Assembly: GCF_017874425.1 (NCBI RefSeq)
Contig: NZ_JAGGLL010000001.1
Span: 62,001 to 126,000 of the forward strand
Direction: 5' to 3'
Length of the DNA stretch: 64,000 bases
Source: Clostridium punense
GTDB lineage: Bacteria > Bacillota > Clostridia > Clostridiales > Clostridiaceae
A model generated the notes under the pieces. That model ran no database searches, was not told the DNA's origin, and saw only the letters and a program-made list of their open reading frames with translations. Shown here piece after piece: positions 49,176 through 58,600 of the stretch (position 1 is the stretch's first letter; the number at the start of each line of letters is the position of its first letter). Made by a program: the position numbers and the translations under genes.

Positions 49176-50109
49176 TATTCATCTCTTCTTTAACTTCTTC
49201 TTTTATAGCCTCTTTTATTTCACCTTTAGTTTCCTCTTCTGCTTCTTCTTTTATCTCCTCACCAAAATCAGGTCCTTCTAGTGATATTGATCCCAGTTTT
49301 CCACCCCTAAATTCATCTAAAAGCATTACAGCTACTCTATTATAATCAATGTTTCCTCCAGAAATTACAGCTCCCCTTTTTCTACCTATGTTATCCATAT
49401 TATCTATTGGCATTTCTTCTAAGGAGTTAAGTTTATATCTTTCTATTAATCTTTTAGGGTGAGTAGTTTGAAGCCTTTCAATTAACTTTAAGGCTAATTC
49501 CTCAACATCCATTATTTCGTCTTTAATGGCCCCTGTAAAAGCTAAGTTTAGACCAACTTTTTCATCTTCAAACTTTGGCCATAAAACTCCTGGAGTATCC
49601 ATAAGTTCGATTCCGATTTTAGTTTTAATCCATTGTTTACTTTTAGTAACCCCTGGTCTATCTCCTGTTCTTGCTATATTATTCTTAGCCATTTTGTTAA
49701 TAAATGTGGACTTTCCAACATTAGGAATACCTACTACCATAACTCTAGTGACTATGTTTACTATACCCTTACTTCTCATTCTATCATGTTTTTCTTTAAG
49801 AATTTCATCTAAAGCTGGTTTAATTTTATTTAATCCTGCTCCAGTTAGACAGTTGACAGATAAAACTTTTGTATAGCTGTTAGATAGCTTTCTAACCCAT
49901 TGGTTAGTAACACTTTCCTCACTTAAATCACTTTTATTTAAAAGTATTATGCGAGGCTTATCTTTACAGATTTCTTGTATATCTGGGTTAGAGCTAGAAT
50001 ATGCTATCCTTGCGTCTCTAATTTCAATTACTGCATCTACAAGTTTTAAATTTTCTTTTATCTCTCTTCTAGTTTTAGCCATATGGCCAGGAAACCAATT
50101 TATACTCAT
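49168..50109 (-). CDS. rbgA: Ribosome biogenesis GTPase RbgA (YlqF)
   Basis: Circularly permuted GTPase needed for late 50S assembly (L16 incorporation). 313 aa. G motifs in permuted order: G4 LNKSDL (about 57-62), G1 GIPNVGKST (about 127-135), G3 DTPGVLWP (about 170-177); N-terminal NWFPGHMAKTRRE is the family start. The last ~35 residues are a Lys/Glu low-complexity tail, not part of the usual domain. Coupled to rnhB by overlap; between rplS and rnhB as in Bacillus. Confidence 0.96.
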   Translation of the reverse strand: MSINWFPGHMAKTRREIKENLKLVDAVIEIRDARIAYSSSNPDIQEICKDKPRIILLNKSDLSEESVTNQWVRKLSNSYTKVLSVNCLTGAGLNKIKPALDEILKEKHDRMRSKGIVNIVTRVMVVGIPNVGKSTFINKMAKNNIARTGDRPGVTKSKQWIKTKIGIELMDTPGVLWPKFEDEKVGLNLAFTGAIKDEIMDVEELALKLIERLQTTHPKRLIERYKLNSLEEMPIDNMDNIGRKRGAVISGGNIDYNRVAVMLLDEFRGGKLGSISLEGPDFGEEIKEEAEEETKGEIKEAIKEEVKEEMNNE

Positions 50110-50365
50110 TTATTTCATCACTCCTAGGTGTTTTTTACTTCTTAATATTATTAACTATATCTCAAATATGTATAATCTATTTAATTATTTTTGTCTCAGC
50201 TTATTTAAAATTAATTTTCTTATATGTACCAATGGATTCATGTAACATGGTCTTTTGAACAAATCTACATAACTTATAATCTTTAGCCCTTGAACTTCTC
50301 CATGAACTCCAATATTTTACCTATATTTTTAAATAAATTTTTTAATTTCATATATAATAAAAAAA

Positions 50366-50381
50366 GGGACTCGAGAGTCCC
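50366..50381 (-). terminator. Terminator after rplS
   Basis: GGGACTCGAGAGTCCC hairpin (6-7 bp) followed by TTTTTTTATT on the minus strand, 7 nt past the rplS stop. Confidence 0.9.
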
Positions 50382-50387
50382 ATTTTC

Positions 50388-50732
50388 TTATATTAATTCT
50401 TTAACTTTAGCTGCCTTACCTACTCTGTTTCTTAGGTAGAATAACTTAGCTCTTCTTACTTTACCTCTTCTCACAACTTCGATTTTCTCGATAACTGGTG
50501 AGTTTATTGGGAAAGTTTTCTCTGTTCCAACATTATAAGCAACTCTTCTTACAGTGAAAGTTTCTCTAGCTCCACCGTTTTGTCTCTTAAGAACAGTTCC
50601 CTCGAAAATTTGGATTCTCTCTTTGTTTCCTTCTTTGATTCTGATATGTACTTTTACAGAATCTCCAACATTGAATTTTGGTAAGTCATTTCTTAACTGT
50701 TCTGCTTCTATAGCTCTTATTATATCTAACAT
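50388..50732 (-). CDS. rplS: 50S ribosomal protein L19
   Basis: 50S protein at the subunit interface. 114 aa, ends normal. Contains [20 protein letters not shown] and the RRAKLFYLR signature near the end. Start at 50732 is 7 nt from AGGAGG; the ATG at 50738 is only one base away from it. Has its own promoter and an L19-type leader, so it can be expressed apart from trmD. Confidence 0.98.
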   Translation of the reverse strand: MLDIIRAIEAEQLRNDLPKFNVGDSVKVHIRIKEGNKERIQIFEGTVLKRQNGGARETFTVRRVAYNVGTEKTFPINSPVIEKIEVVRRGKVRRAKLFYLRNRVGKAAKVKELI

Positions 50733-50806
50733 GTGCATTCCCTCCTAAATATTATTTTGACGTTCTTAATCATACCTTATGACAGAGGACCGCCCGTACT
50801 AGCACA
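50733..50806 (-). ncRNA. L19 leader RNA
   Basis: Minus-strand leader between the rplS promoter and ribosome site. It carries ACGGGCGGTCCTCTGTC and a TCAT-AAGGT-ATGA hairpin, as I recall for the Firmicutes L19 leader (autoregulatory r-protein leader). A covariance-model search would confirm. Confidence 0.65.
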
Positions 50807-50812
50807 ATGACC

Positions 50813-50841
50813 ATTTTATCACAATATTTTTTCTTATGCAA
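50813..50841 (-). promoter_or_regulatory. Sigma-A-type promoter of rplS
   Basis: Minus strand TTGCAT (50836-50841), 17-nt spacer, TAAAAT (50813-50818), immediately after the trmD stop. Confidence 0.75.
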
Positions 50842-50843
50842 TA

Positions 50844-51569
50844 TTATTTTTTTCTTCCATAGTAGTTCTCTAATAACTTTTTATCCTCTTTTGTTAGCTG
50901 AAAGCTTTCAAATAAATCTTTTCGTCTCTCCTTAGTAATAATTAAGGATTGAGTTCTTCTCCATTTTCTTATATTTTCATGGTGACCTGACATCAATACC
51001 TCTGGCACTGTATCCCCCTGAAATTCTACTGGTCTAGTGTACTGAGGATACTCTAATAATCCACTATAGAAAGATTCTTCACTAAAACTCTCTTCACTTG
51101 CTAAAACTCCGGGAATCAGCCTACATATACTATCAACTATAGGTATACATGCCATTTCTCCTCCAGTTAAAACAAAGTCTCCAAGGGAGAGTTCCATATC
51201 TATGTATTTAAAAGCTCTTTCATCTATGCCTTCATAGTGACCACACAAAAATATCAGTTCTTCTTCTTTGCTTAACTCCTTAGCTATCTCTTGATTAAAA
51301 GTCTTTCCTCTAGGCCCTAAGAATATAACTTTTCCCCTATTACGTTTTTTCACTTCCAAAATACTATCTACTATAGGTTGGGCTAGCATTACCATGCCAG
51401 CCCCCCCACCATAAGGGTAGTCATCAACTTTTTTATGTTTATTCAAGGAAAAATCTCTTATGTTTACAGCACTTATATTGATCAAACTACTCTCTTGAGC
51501 TCTACCTATGATACTGTGGTTAAAAATTTGAAACATCTCTGGAAATAAAGTTAATATGTCTATCTTCAT
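50844..51569 (-). CDS. trmD: tRNA (guanine-N1-)-methyltransferase TrmD
   Basis: SPOUT enzyme that methylates G37 of tRNAs next to the anticodon to prevent frameshifting. 241 aa. Deep trefoil knot segments: [33 protein letters not shown] (SAM pocket) and [11 protein letters not shown]. The ATG at 51569 overlaps the rimM stop (ATGA), so translation is coupled; the TTG at 51578 is not needed. Confidence 0.97.
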   Translation of the reverse strand: MKIDILTLFPEMFQIFNHSIIGRAQESSLINISAVNIRDFSLNKHKKVDDYPYGGGAGMVMLAQPIVDSILEVKKRNRGKVIFLGPRGKTFNQEIAKELSKEEELIFLCGHYEGIDERAFKYIDMELSLGDFVLTGGEMACIPIVDSICRLIPGVLASEESFSEESFYSGLLEYPQYTRPVEFQGDTVPEVLMSGHHENIRKWRRTQSLIITKERRKDLFESFQLTKEDKKLLENYYGRKK

Positions 51570-52063
51570 TCTGACCAAACATGCACAGGTTTAATTACTA
51601 TTTTGCTATTTTCTACATCTACACTAACCACTATATCCTTTAAGGCAGGAATTAAAACTTCTTCTTTACCTTTACCTTTAACCCAATACACATCATTGCT
51701 GCCTGTTTGAATAACATCAAAAACCTGTCCTAATTCCTTGTCTTCAGTATCTACAACAGTACATCCAATTAAATCTGCAATATAATAAGTGCCTTCCTCA
51801 AGTTCTTTAGCCGCTTCTCTATTTATCATAAGGTATTTATTTCTATACCTTTCTGCCATCTCAACAGTATCAATACCTTCTATCTTTAAGATAGCCCTAT
51901 CATTTTGAAGCTTAACTGAGGTAATTTCTCTTATCTCTCCATCTATAAATACCTTTTTTAGCCCTCTAAACTCTTCTAAACTATCCATCAGTGAAATTAC
52001 CTTTACTTCTCCTCTGATTCCATGAGGTTTAGAAATTTGTCCTACGCTCATAAACTCTTTCAT
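51566..52063 (-). CDS. rimM: 16S rRNA processing protein RimM
   Basis: 30S maturation factor binding S19. 165 aa: N-terminal RimM domain ([18 protein letters not shown]) and C-terminal PRC-barrel ([15 protein letters not shown]...[10 protein letters not shown]). Directly coupled to trmD. A terminator separates it from khpA. Confidence 0.95.
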   Translation of the reverse strand: MKEFMSVGQISKPHGIRGEVKVISLMDSLEEFRGLKKVFIDGEIREITSVKLQNDRAILKIEGIDTVEMAERYRNKYLMINREAAKELEEGTYYIADLIGCTVVDTEDKELGQVFDVIQTGSNDVYWVKGKGKEEVLIPALKDIVVSVDVENSKIVIKPVHVWSE

Positions 52064-52168
52064 AACAAATTTTCTCCTTTTTTATTATGTATATTTTATT
52101 ATACCTTAGAAGAACGCTTCTATATAGTATAGCCAAATCTTATTAGGATAAAACTTCAATATATCAAA

Positions 52169-52196
52169 ATAAGAGTTAGGTATCCCTAACTCTTAT
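52169..52196 (-). terminator. Terminator at the end of rpsP-khpA
   Basis: 12-bp perfect stem (52169-52180 with 52185-52196) overlapping the khpA stop, followed by TTTTGAT on the minus strand. It divides rpsP-khpA from rimM-trmD. Confidence 0.85.
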
Positions 52197-52420
52197 ATTA
52201 TCTCCACAACAACTCTTTTATTTTCTTTAATAGCCGCTGCTTTAACAACAGTTCTGATAGCTTTAGCTATTCTTCCCTGTTTTCCAATTACTTTACCCAT
52301 ATCCTCTTGAGCAACCTTTAATTCTAAAATTATTGAGTGCTCACCAGCAATTTCATTTACTTGAACAGAATCGGGATTATCAACTAATGATTTAGCAATA
52401 ATTTCAAGTAATTCTTTCAT
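52193..52420 (-). CDS. khpA: KH-domain RNA-binding protein KhpA
   Basis: Small KH protein (YlqC) that with KhpB binds many RNAs and affects cell size and division in Gram-positives. 75 aa; single KH domain with GKVIGKQGRIAKAIRTVVKAAA (GxxG loop about residues 44-47; the first ~44 residues carry strand EHSIILEL). Start at 52420 is 8 nt from GGAGG; the TTG at 52435 overlaps that site. Between rpsP and rimM. Confidence 0.95.
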   Translation of the reverse strand: MKELLEIIAKSLVDNPDSVQVNEIAGEHSIILELKVAQEDMGKVIGKQGRIAKAIRTVVKAAAIKENKRVVVEII

Positions 52421-52449
52421 GGAATGCGCCTCCAATCAATTGAACTTTT

Positions 52450-52692
52450 CTATTTTATGCCTGCATTGTTGAAAAGTCTTTTAACTGTGTCTGTTGGTTG
52501 TGCACCATTTTTTATCCATTTACTAGCTTTTTCTTCATCGATTTTTACAGTAACTGGCTCTGTAGTTGGGTTGTAGTATCCAATCTCTTCTACAAATCTT
52601 CCATCTCTTGGAGATCTTGAATCAGCTACGATAATTCTGTAAAAAGGAGCTTTTTTAGCACCCATTCTTCTTAATCTGATTTTTACTGCCAT
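52450..52692 (-). CDS. rpsP: 30S ribosomal protein S16
   Basis: 30S assembly protein. 80 aa beginning [20 protein letters not shown], the S16 signature. Start at 52692, 9 nt from AGGAGGTG; the six-codon extension is rejected. 50 nt after ffh; ffh-rpsP-khpA-rimM-trmD-rplS order is standard. Confidence 0.98.
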   Translation of the reverse strand: MAVKIRLRRMGAKKAPFYRIIVADSRSPRDGRFVEEIGYYNPTTEPVTVKIDEEKASKWIKNGAQPTDTVKRLFNNAGIK

Positions 52693-52742
52693 GTTTTTCA
52701 CCTCCTTCAAAGGGTTAAGTTATATATCTCAATATTTATATT

Positions 52743-54092
52743 CTAAAAAGGTAGTTTTCCAAATAAACCTTTCTTACCTGGCTTAGTCATACCTTTCATT
52801 TGCTTCATCATCTTCTTCATACTTTCAAAATCTTTTAGTATCTTATTTACTGCTTGAATTGTGGTTCCAGAACCATTTGCAATTCTTTTCTTTCTTGAAG
52901 GGGAAGAAGAAATTAAATTTGGATTCTTTCTTTCAGCTGCTGTCATTGATTTTATTATAGCTTCAATTTTTGCCATTTCCTTTTCACTTTGAGAAAGATC
53001 TACACCCTTAAGTTCTTTTGCATTGAACCCTGGAATCATTTCTATAATTTTTCCTAGTGGGCCTAAATTCTTCATTTGATTCATTGTTTCAAGGAAATCC
53101 TCAAAGTTAAACTCTTGGTTAAGCATTTTATTTCCAAGCTCTTGAGCTTTCTTTTCATCTATAGCTGCTTGAGCTTTTTCAATAAGAGAAAGCACATCAC
53201 CCATACCTAAAATTCTAGAAGCCATTCTCTCTGGGTGGAATACCTCAAGGTCTGTCATCTTCTCTCCCATACCAGCAAACTTTATTGGTTTACCAGTTAT
53301 GGATTTAATAGAAAGAGCAGCTCCTCCTCTTGTATCACCATCAAGCTTAGTTAAAACAACACCAGTTACATCTAAGGAATTATTAAAGGTTTCTGCAACA
53401 TTTACAGCATCTTGACCTGTCATTGCATCTACAACTAATAATATCTCTGATGGGCTTACTGAAGCTTTGATTTGCTTTAGCTCATCCATAAGTACTTCAT
53501 CTATATGAAGTCTTCCAGCTGTATCTATAATAACTACATTGCAGCCGTTATCTTTTGCATTTTCTATTCCTGCTTTTGCAATATCTACAGGGCTTATTTT
53601 ATCTCCCATAGTAAACACGGGTATATCTATAGACTTTCCAACAACCTGTAATTGCTTTATGGCTGCTGGTCTATAAATATCACCTGCCACTAAGAGAGGT
53701 TTTTTATTATTTTTCCTAAGGTTTAGCGCAAGTTTTCCTGCCATAGTGGTTTTACCTGCACCTTGCAATCCAACTAACATAATTACAGTAATACCATGAT
53801 TAACAAATTCCAGTTTACTTTCTGTGGTTCCCATAAGAGTAGTTAACTCATCATTAACTATTTTAATTACTTGCTGACCTGGAGTTAAGCTCTCCATTAC
53901 CTCATTACCAAGGCATTTTTCACTAACTATTTTTACAAAGTCTTTAACAACCTTATAATTTACGTCAGCTTCTAAAAGTGCAAGTTTAACTTCTCTCATA
54001 GCTTCCTTAATATCTTTTTCAGAAAGTTTTCCTTTGCCTTTTAACTTTTTAATGGTTTCCTGTAACTTAGAAGATAATCCTTCAAAAGCCAT
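52743..54092 (-). CDS. ffh: Signal recognition particle protein Ffh
   Basis: SRP54 GTPase; with 4.5S/6S SRP RNA binds signal sequences and docks to FtsY (also in this window). 449 aa: N domain (1-90), G domain with GLQGAGKTT (about 106-114), DTAGRLH and TKLDGD, then the Met-rich M domain (about 300-440) with KKMMKQMKGM near the end. 10 nt after ylxM. Confidence 0.98.
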   Translation of the reverse strand: MAFEGLSSKLQETIKKLKGKGKLSEKDIKEAMREVKLALLEADVNYKVVKDFVKIVSEKCLGNEVMESLTPGQQVIKIVNDELTTLMGTTESKLEFVNHGITVIMLVGLQGAGKTTMAGKLALNLRKNNKKPLLVAGDIYRPAAIKQLQVVGKSIDIPVFTMGDKISPVDIAKAGIENAKDNGCNVVIIDTAGRLHIDEVLMDELKQIKASVSPSEILLVVDAMTGQDAVNVAETFNNSLDVTGVVLTKLDGDTRGGAALSIKSITGKPIKFAGMGEKMTDLEVFHPERMASRILGMGDVLSLIEKAQAAIDEKKAQELGNKMLNQEFNFEDFLETMNQMKNLGPLGKIIEMIPGFNAKELKGVDLSQSEKEMAKIEAIIKSMTAAERKNPNLISSSPSRKKRIANGSGTTIQAVNKILKDFESMKKMMKQMKGMTKPGKKGLFGKLPF

Positions 54093-54102
54093 GATAAACC
54101 TC

Positions 54103-54450
54103 CTATATATTCTCCGCGATGTCTTTTATAACATCGTTGATTATTTCTTTATTTTCTTCTTTACTTAAAGTTTCTTCTAGATTCTTCAATCTGTTAATAA
54201 TCCTATTTTTGGAGTTTTCTATAGTTATGGCTCTTTCCATTAAATGAAGTTTTTCCTCATATTCCATTAAAAGATTATCACATCTTTTAATTAAATCATG
54301 AATTGCTTGCCTACTAGCATTAGTGTTTTCTGCAATTTCTGAAAGAGACAAATCATTATTAAAGTATAAATCCATAATATCTCTTTGTTTCTCTGTAAGC
54401 AATGGTCCATAAAAATCTAATAGTAGGGATATCTCTAATCTTTTTTCCAT
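54103..54450 (-). CDS. ylxM: YlxM-family DNA-binding protein
   Basis: Putative helix-turn-helix protein near ffh, reported to modulate the SRP operon. 115 aa with an RNA-polymerase-sigma-like HTH ([39 protein letters not shown] region, about 19-56). Followed by ffh. Separated from ftsY by the second 163-nt repeat. Confidence 0.93.
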   Translation of the reverse strand: MEKRLEISLLLDFYGPLLTEKQRDIMDLYFNNDLSLSEIAENTNASRQAIHDLIKRCDNLLMEYEEKLHLMERAITIENSKNRIINRLKNLEETLSKEENKEIINDVIKDIAENI

Positions 54451-54547
54451 ATTATCACCCCACTCACAAATGATATATTAACAGATTGAATATATGGTGT
54501 CAAGTAGTTTTACTTAACACCCCTATAAATTTATAAATTAAGGCATT

Positions 54548-54710
54548 TGAAAATAAATAACAAGTCCAAGATGTGAAGGATATTTTGTGTTCACAAGCAA
54601 GCTTGTGCAGACAAGAAAACAGGTTCCGCAGATAGTGGGGCTATCTAAGGGTTCTGTTGACGCAGTATATCACAAAATAGACGAGCAGATTGACTTATTT
54701 ATTTTTTGAA
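54548..54710 (-). repeat. 163-nt structured inverted repeat element, copy 2
   Basis: Reverse-complement copy of 47247-47409, same length, about 95% identical. Flanked by AGGCATT and AATGCCT (7-bp inverted repeats) on its outer edges; the right flank overlaps the ftsY stop. Arms TATTTTGTG (54581-54589) and CACAAAATA (54671-54679) pair, and an AGATAG/CTATCT hairpin plus a CACAAG/CTTGTG hairpin fill the middle. No ORF or transposase. Confidence 0.9.
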
Positions 54711-54715
54711 AATGC

Positions 54716-55627
54716 CTAAAATAAAGCTTCAACAAATTCTCTTGCTTTAAATTCCTGCAGATCATCTACACCTTCTCCCACTCCTATATATTTAACAGGT
54801 ATGTTTAAAGTGTTTTTAATAGAAATAACAACTCCACCTTTTGCAGTTCCATCAAGCTTAGTTAAAATAATACCGTCAATAGGACAAACTTCCATAAACT
54901 GTTTTGCCTGAATAACCGCATTTTGACCTGTAGTAGCATCTAATACTAACAGAGTTTCCTTATCTGCCTCTTCAAACTCTCTATCAATAATTCTGTTTAT
55001 TTTTCCAAGTTCATCCATAAGATTTTTTTTATTATGAAGTCTTCCTGCAGTGTCACAAATTAATACATCTACTTTTCTAGCTTTAGCCGCTTGAACTGCA
55101 TCATACACTACAGCGGCCGGATCTGATCCTTCTTGGTGTTTAACTATATCAACCCCGGCTCTCTTACTCCAAATTTCTAGCTGGTCTATGGCCGCAGCTC
55201 TAAAAGTATCTGCTGCCGCAAGAAGTACCTTATAATTATTATTTTTAATCCTTGCTGCTATTTTTCCAATGGAAGTAGTTTTACCTACCCCATTTACACC
55301 TATGATTAGCTTAACTTGAGGAGTTTTCTCAGGTATTATTGAATTTTCATAGTCTCCAAGAATCTCAATAATTACTTCTTTCATTGCAGGGAGAATTTCT
55401 GCAGGGTCTTTTATTCTTTCAGCTTTAACCTTTGCTCTAAGTCTTTCAATAATTTCTACAGAAGTTTCTACTCCTATATCGCTAGTTATTAAAATCTCCT
55501 CTAATTCCTCATATAAGTCCTCATCAATATTTACTGCAAGCTTTAAAACTTGTGTTACTGCATCATTGATACTATCTCTAGTTTTTGAAAGTCCTGCTTT
55601 AAGCTTTTCAAAAAAACCTCCAAACAT
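54716..55627 (-). CDS. ftsY: SRP receptor FtsY
   Basis: Membrane-associated GTPase that receives the SRP-ribosome complex. 303 aa: short N-terminal region, N domain (about 20-90), G domain with GVNGVGKTTS (about 108-117), DTAGRLHNKKNLM and TKLDGTAKGG. It has no long acidic A domain, as in other Firmicutes. ATG at 55627 with AAGGAGTGA; the GTG at 55636 overlaps that site. 36 nt after smc. The stop abuts repeat copy 2. Confidence 0.97.
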   Translation of the reverse strand: MFGGFFEKLKAGLSKTRDSINDAVTQVLKLAVNIDEDLYEELEEILITSDIGVETSVEIIERLRAKVKAERIKDPAEILPAMKEVIIEILGDYENSIIPEKTPQVKLIIGVNGVGKTTSIGKIAARIKNNNYKVLLAAADTFRAAAIDQLEIWSKRAGVDIVKHQEGSDPAAVVYDAVQAAKARKVDVLICDTAGRLHNKKNLMDELGKINRIIDREFEEADKETLLVLDATTGQNAVIQAKQFMEVCPIDGIILTKLDGTAKGGVVISIKNTLNIPVKYIGVGEGVDDLQEFKAREFVEALF

Positions 55628-55663
55628 ACACTTCACTCCTTTATTAAAAAAAATTAAAAATTC

Positions 55664-58600
55664 TTATCTAGTTAAATTCACAGAAACTACCTTTGATACA
55701 CCCTTTTCCTCCATAGTAACTCCATAAAGCATATCACTAGCTTCCATGGTGCCCTTTCTATGGGTAATAACTATAAACTGTATATTCTTTGAAAACTTTT
55801 TTAAGAACTCAGCATATCTTATGACATTGGCATCATCAAGAGCAGCTTCTATCTCATCTAATATACAGAATGGAGTTGGCTTCATCTTAAGTATAGCAAA
55901 TAATAGGGCTATTGCGGATAAAACCTTTTCTCCTCCAGACATTAGATTAATGTTTTGAAGTTTCTTTCCTGGTGGTTCTACATTTATTTCAATTTTAGAA
56001 GTTAATTCATCCCCTTCTTGAAGAATTAAATCTGCACTTCCACCTTTAAACAATTCTCTAAAGGTCTCATCAAAGTTAGCTCTAAGTTTCTCAAAGTTCT
56101 CCCTAAACACTACTTTCATTTTTTCTGTCATCTCACTAATTACTTTTAGCAAGTCTTCTTTGGCATTTACTAAGTCAGCTCTTTGACCACTCATGAACTC
56201 AAACTTTTCTTTAACTTCTTTAAATTCTTCAATTGCTCCAACATTTACCACTCCAAGAGCAGAGATTTCTCTTTTTAAGTTTTGTACCTTTTCCTTAAGA
56301 GAAGATATGTTTACTACTTCCATTTTATACTTTAAGGCTTCAGCATAAGTAAGCTCATATTCCTCATTTAATTTTTCCATAAATCCTTGCTCTTCAGTTT
56401 CAATTTTAACTAAAGCAACTTGATGTCTATGGTATTCCTTCTCAACTTTATCAAACTCTAAGTTTAAAGTTTCAATTTTAGAATTAACTAAATTAATTTG
56501 CTCCTTGAACTTTATTCTCTCAACTTCATTATCCTTAAATTTTTCTTCTAAGGCTTCTAACATTTCTAAAAGTTCTTTTGTCTTTTCTCTATTTTCCTCT
56601 AAACTTTGGTTATAAATTTCCTTTGTTTTATCATAAGTATGAGTTTCATTTCTTAACTCTTCAATCTTAAGATTATAACCTTCTATATCATTTTTTAGTC
56701 TTTGAATCTCAATAATCTTATTATTTAAACTTTCGTCAACCTGAGCTCTTTTTATCTTAAAATCTGTGAGTTTATTCTTTATGCTGTCAATAACATCTAA
56801 ACCTTGCTTTACCTCCTTGTTAAGCAATTCATAAATGCTTTCAATATCTGCAAGTTCTTCTTCTATTTTAATTAATTTTTTACTACACTCATCTATATTT
56901 AGTTCTAAGTCCTTTAACTTGTCTAGGCTATTATTTAGCTCTATATTAGCCTTCTCTAAACTTTTACTAAGCTTAAACGTGTCTTCACTAATAGAATTAA
57001 CTTTTCCTTGGATTTTCGTAATTTCAATACTCTCAAAATGTACTTCATCTCTTAAATTTAAGTTTCTTTCGTCAAGGTTCTTAATGTCTTCATTATAAAT
57101 TTTCACTTCTTCACTTAGAGCTTCAATTTTTTCGTTATTTTCCTTAACCTTTAAAGTTAACTCCTCAATTTCTCTTTTTCTTCCTATAATGCTAGCAGTC
57201 CTAGAGTATACGCTTCCCCCTGTAAGTGCTCCACCAGGGTTTATGATTTCTCCCTCTAAAGTTACAATTTTATGTTTGTAACCTGAAGCCTTAGCAATTT
57301 CTAAAGCTTGATCCATATTGCCACATATAATGGTCTTTCCAAGCACATAGTCAATTACACCTTTAAACTTAGGCTCAAACTCTATAAGTTCACTAGCAAT
57401 CCCTATATATCCTGGTTTATTTTTTATATTTTGTTCTACCTGAAGAACCCTTCCCTTTACAATGTTCATTGGAAGGAAGGTGGCTCTACCTAAATTGCGG
57501 CTTTTAAGATAACTAATTAATACCTTTGCGCCCTCCTCTTCCTCTGTAATCACGTTAGAAATGGCTCCTCCAATGGCTATCTCGATGGCAGTTTCATATT
57601 TTTGAGTAACCTTGATAATTTCTCCAAGTACAAAACAATGACCTTTAATGTTTTTAATACTACCATTATTCATATGTTGCATTAAGTTTTTTACTGATTT
57701 ATTGTACCCTTCATATTGATTTTCTAAGCTTATAAGGGCATTTAAATTAGCTTCATGCCTGTTTGTTTCTATAGTCTTCTCCTTTAGCTTTTTCTCACTT
57801 AGGGTCAAACTATGCTTTAACTTTCCAATGTTCTTTTTATTTTCTTTTATTTCCTCTTCATAAGCTGTAACTTTTTCTTGAACTCTTTCCACTTCACCAA
57901 GTAAAGAAGCTTTTGTTCCATTATTTATGGTAATAGAATTATTAAAGCTTTCTGCATTAATTCTTAAATTTTCAATAGTTGCTTTTAAAAGCTCCATATT
58001 GTTACCAATAATACCTATATTACTTGTATAAGTATTTTTCTCATTAGAAAGTTTGGATTTCTTTTCTTCTAAAGCCTTTAATTTTGAGGACTCCGTGGAT
58101 ATAGTTACATTTATTTTATCTATTTCTTCCTCTCTCCTCAAAATTTCTTCATTAATATCCTTTTGCTGTTCCTTTAGGGTATAAAGCTGTAACTCTAATC
58201 CATCAATTCTCTCATTCTCAACTTCTATCTTACTATTGAAGTCTTGAATATCGTTTTCTATTCTCAGTATATTTTTGTCTATACCTTCTATTCTTTCGCT
58301 TAGAAGCTTAATTTCTGATAAAATATTTTGATGATTAGCCTTATTGTCATAATAAAGCTGCCTATCTTGCGCTATCTTATTATCAAAGTCTTCAAGCTCT
58401 TTGTTCCATCTATCTAATTCTTTCTTTAAAGCTTCTTTTTCTCTTAAGCCACTCTCAATGGCAGTAGTTGCGTTTTTAATTTTTAAACTTAAATCACTTA
58501 TGTTATTTTTAGTTTTTTCTATGAAGTCTATTATTATATTTATTTCATTTATTTTTAACTCTTCAGAGAACTTTAAAAAAGCCTTTGCCTTTTCACTTTC

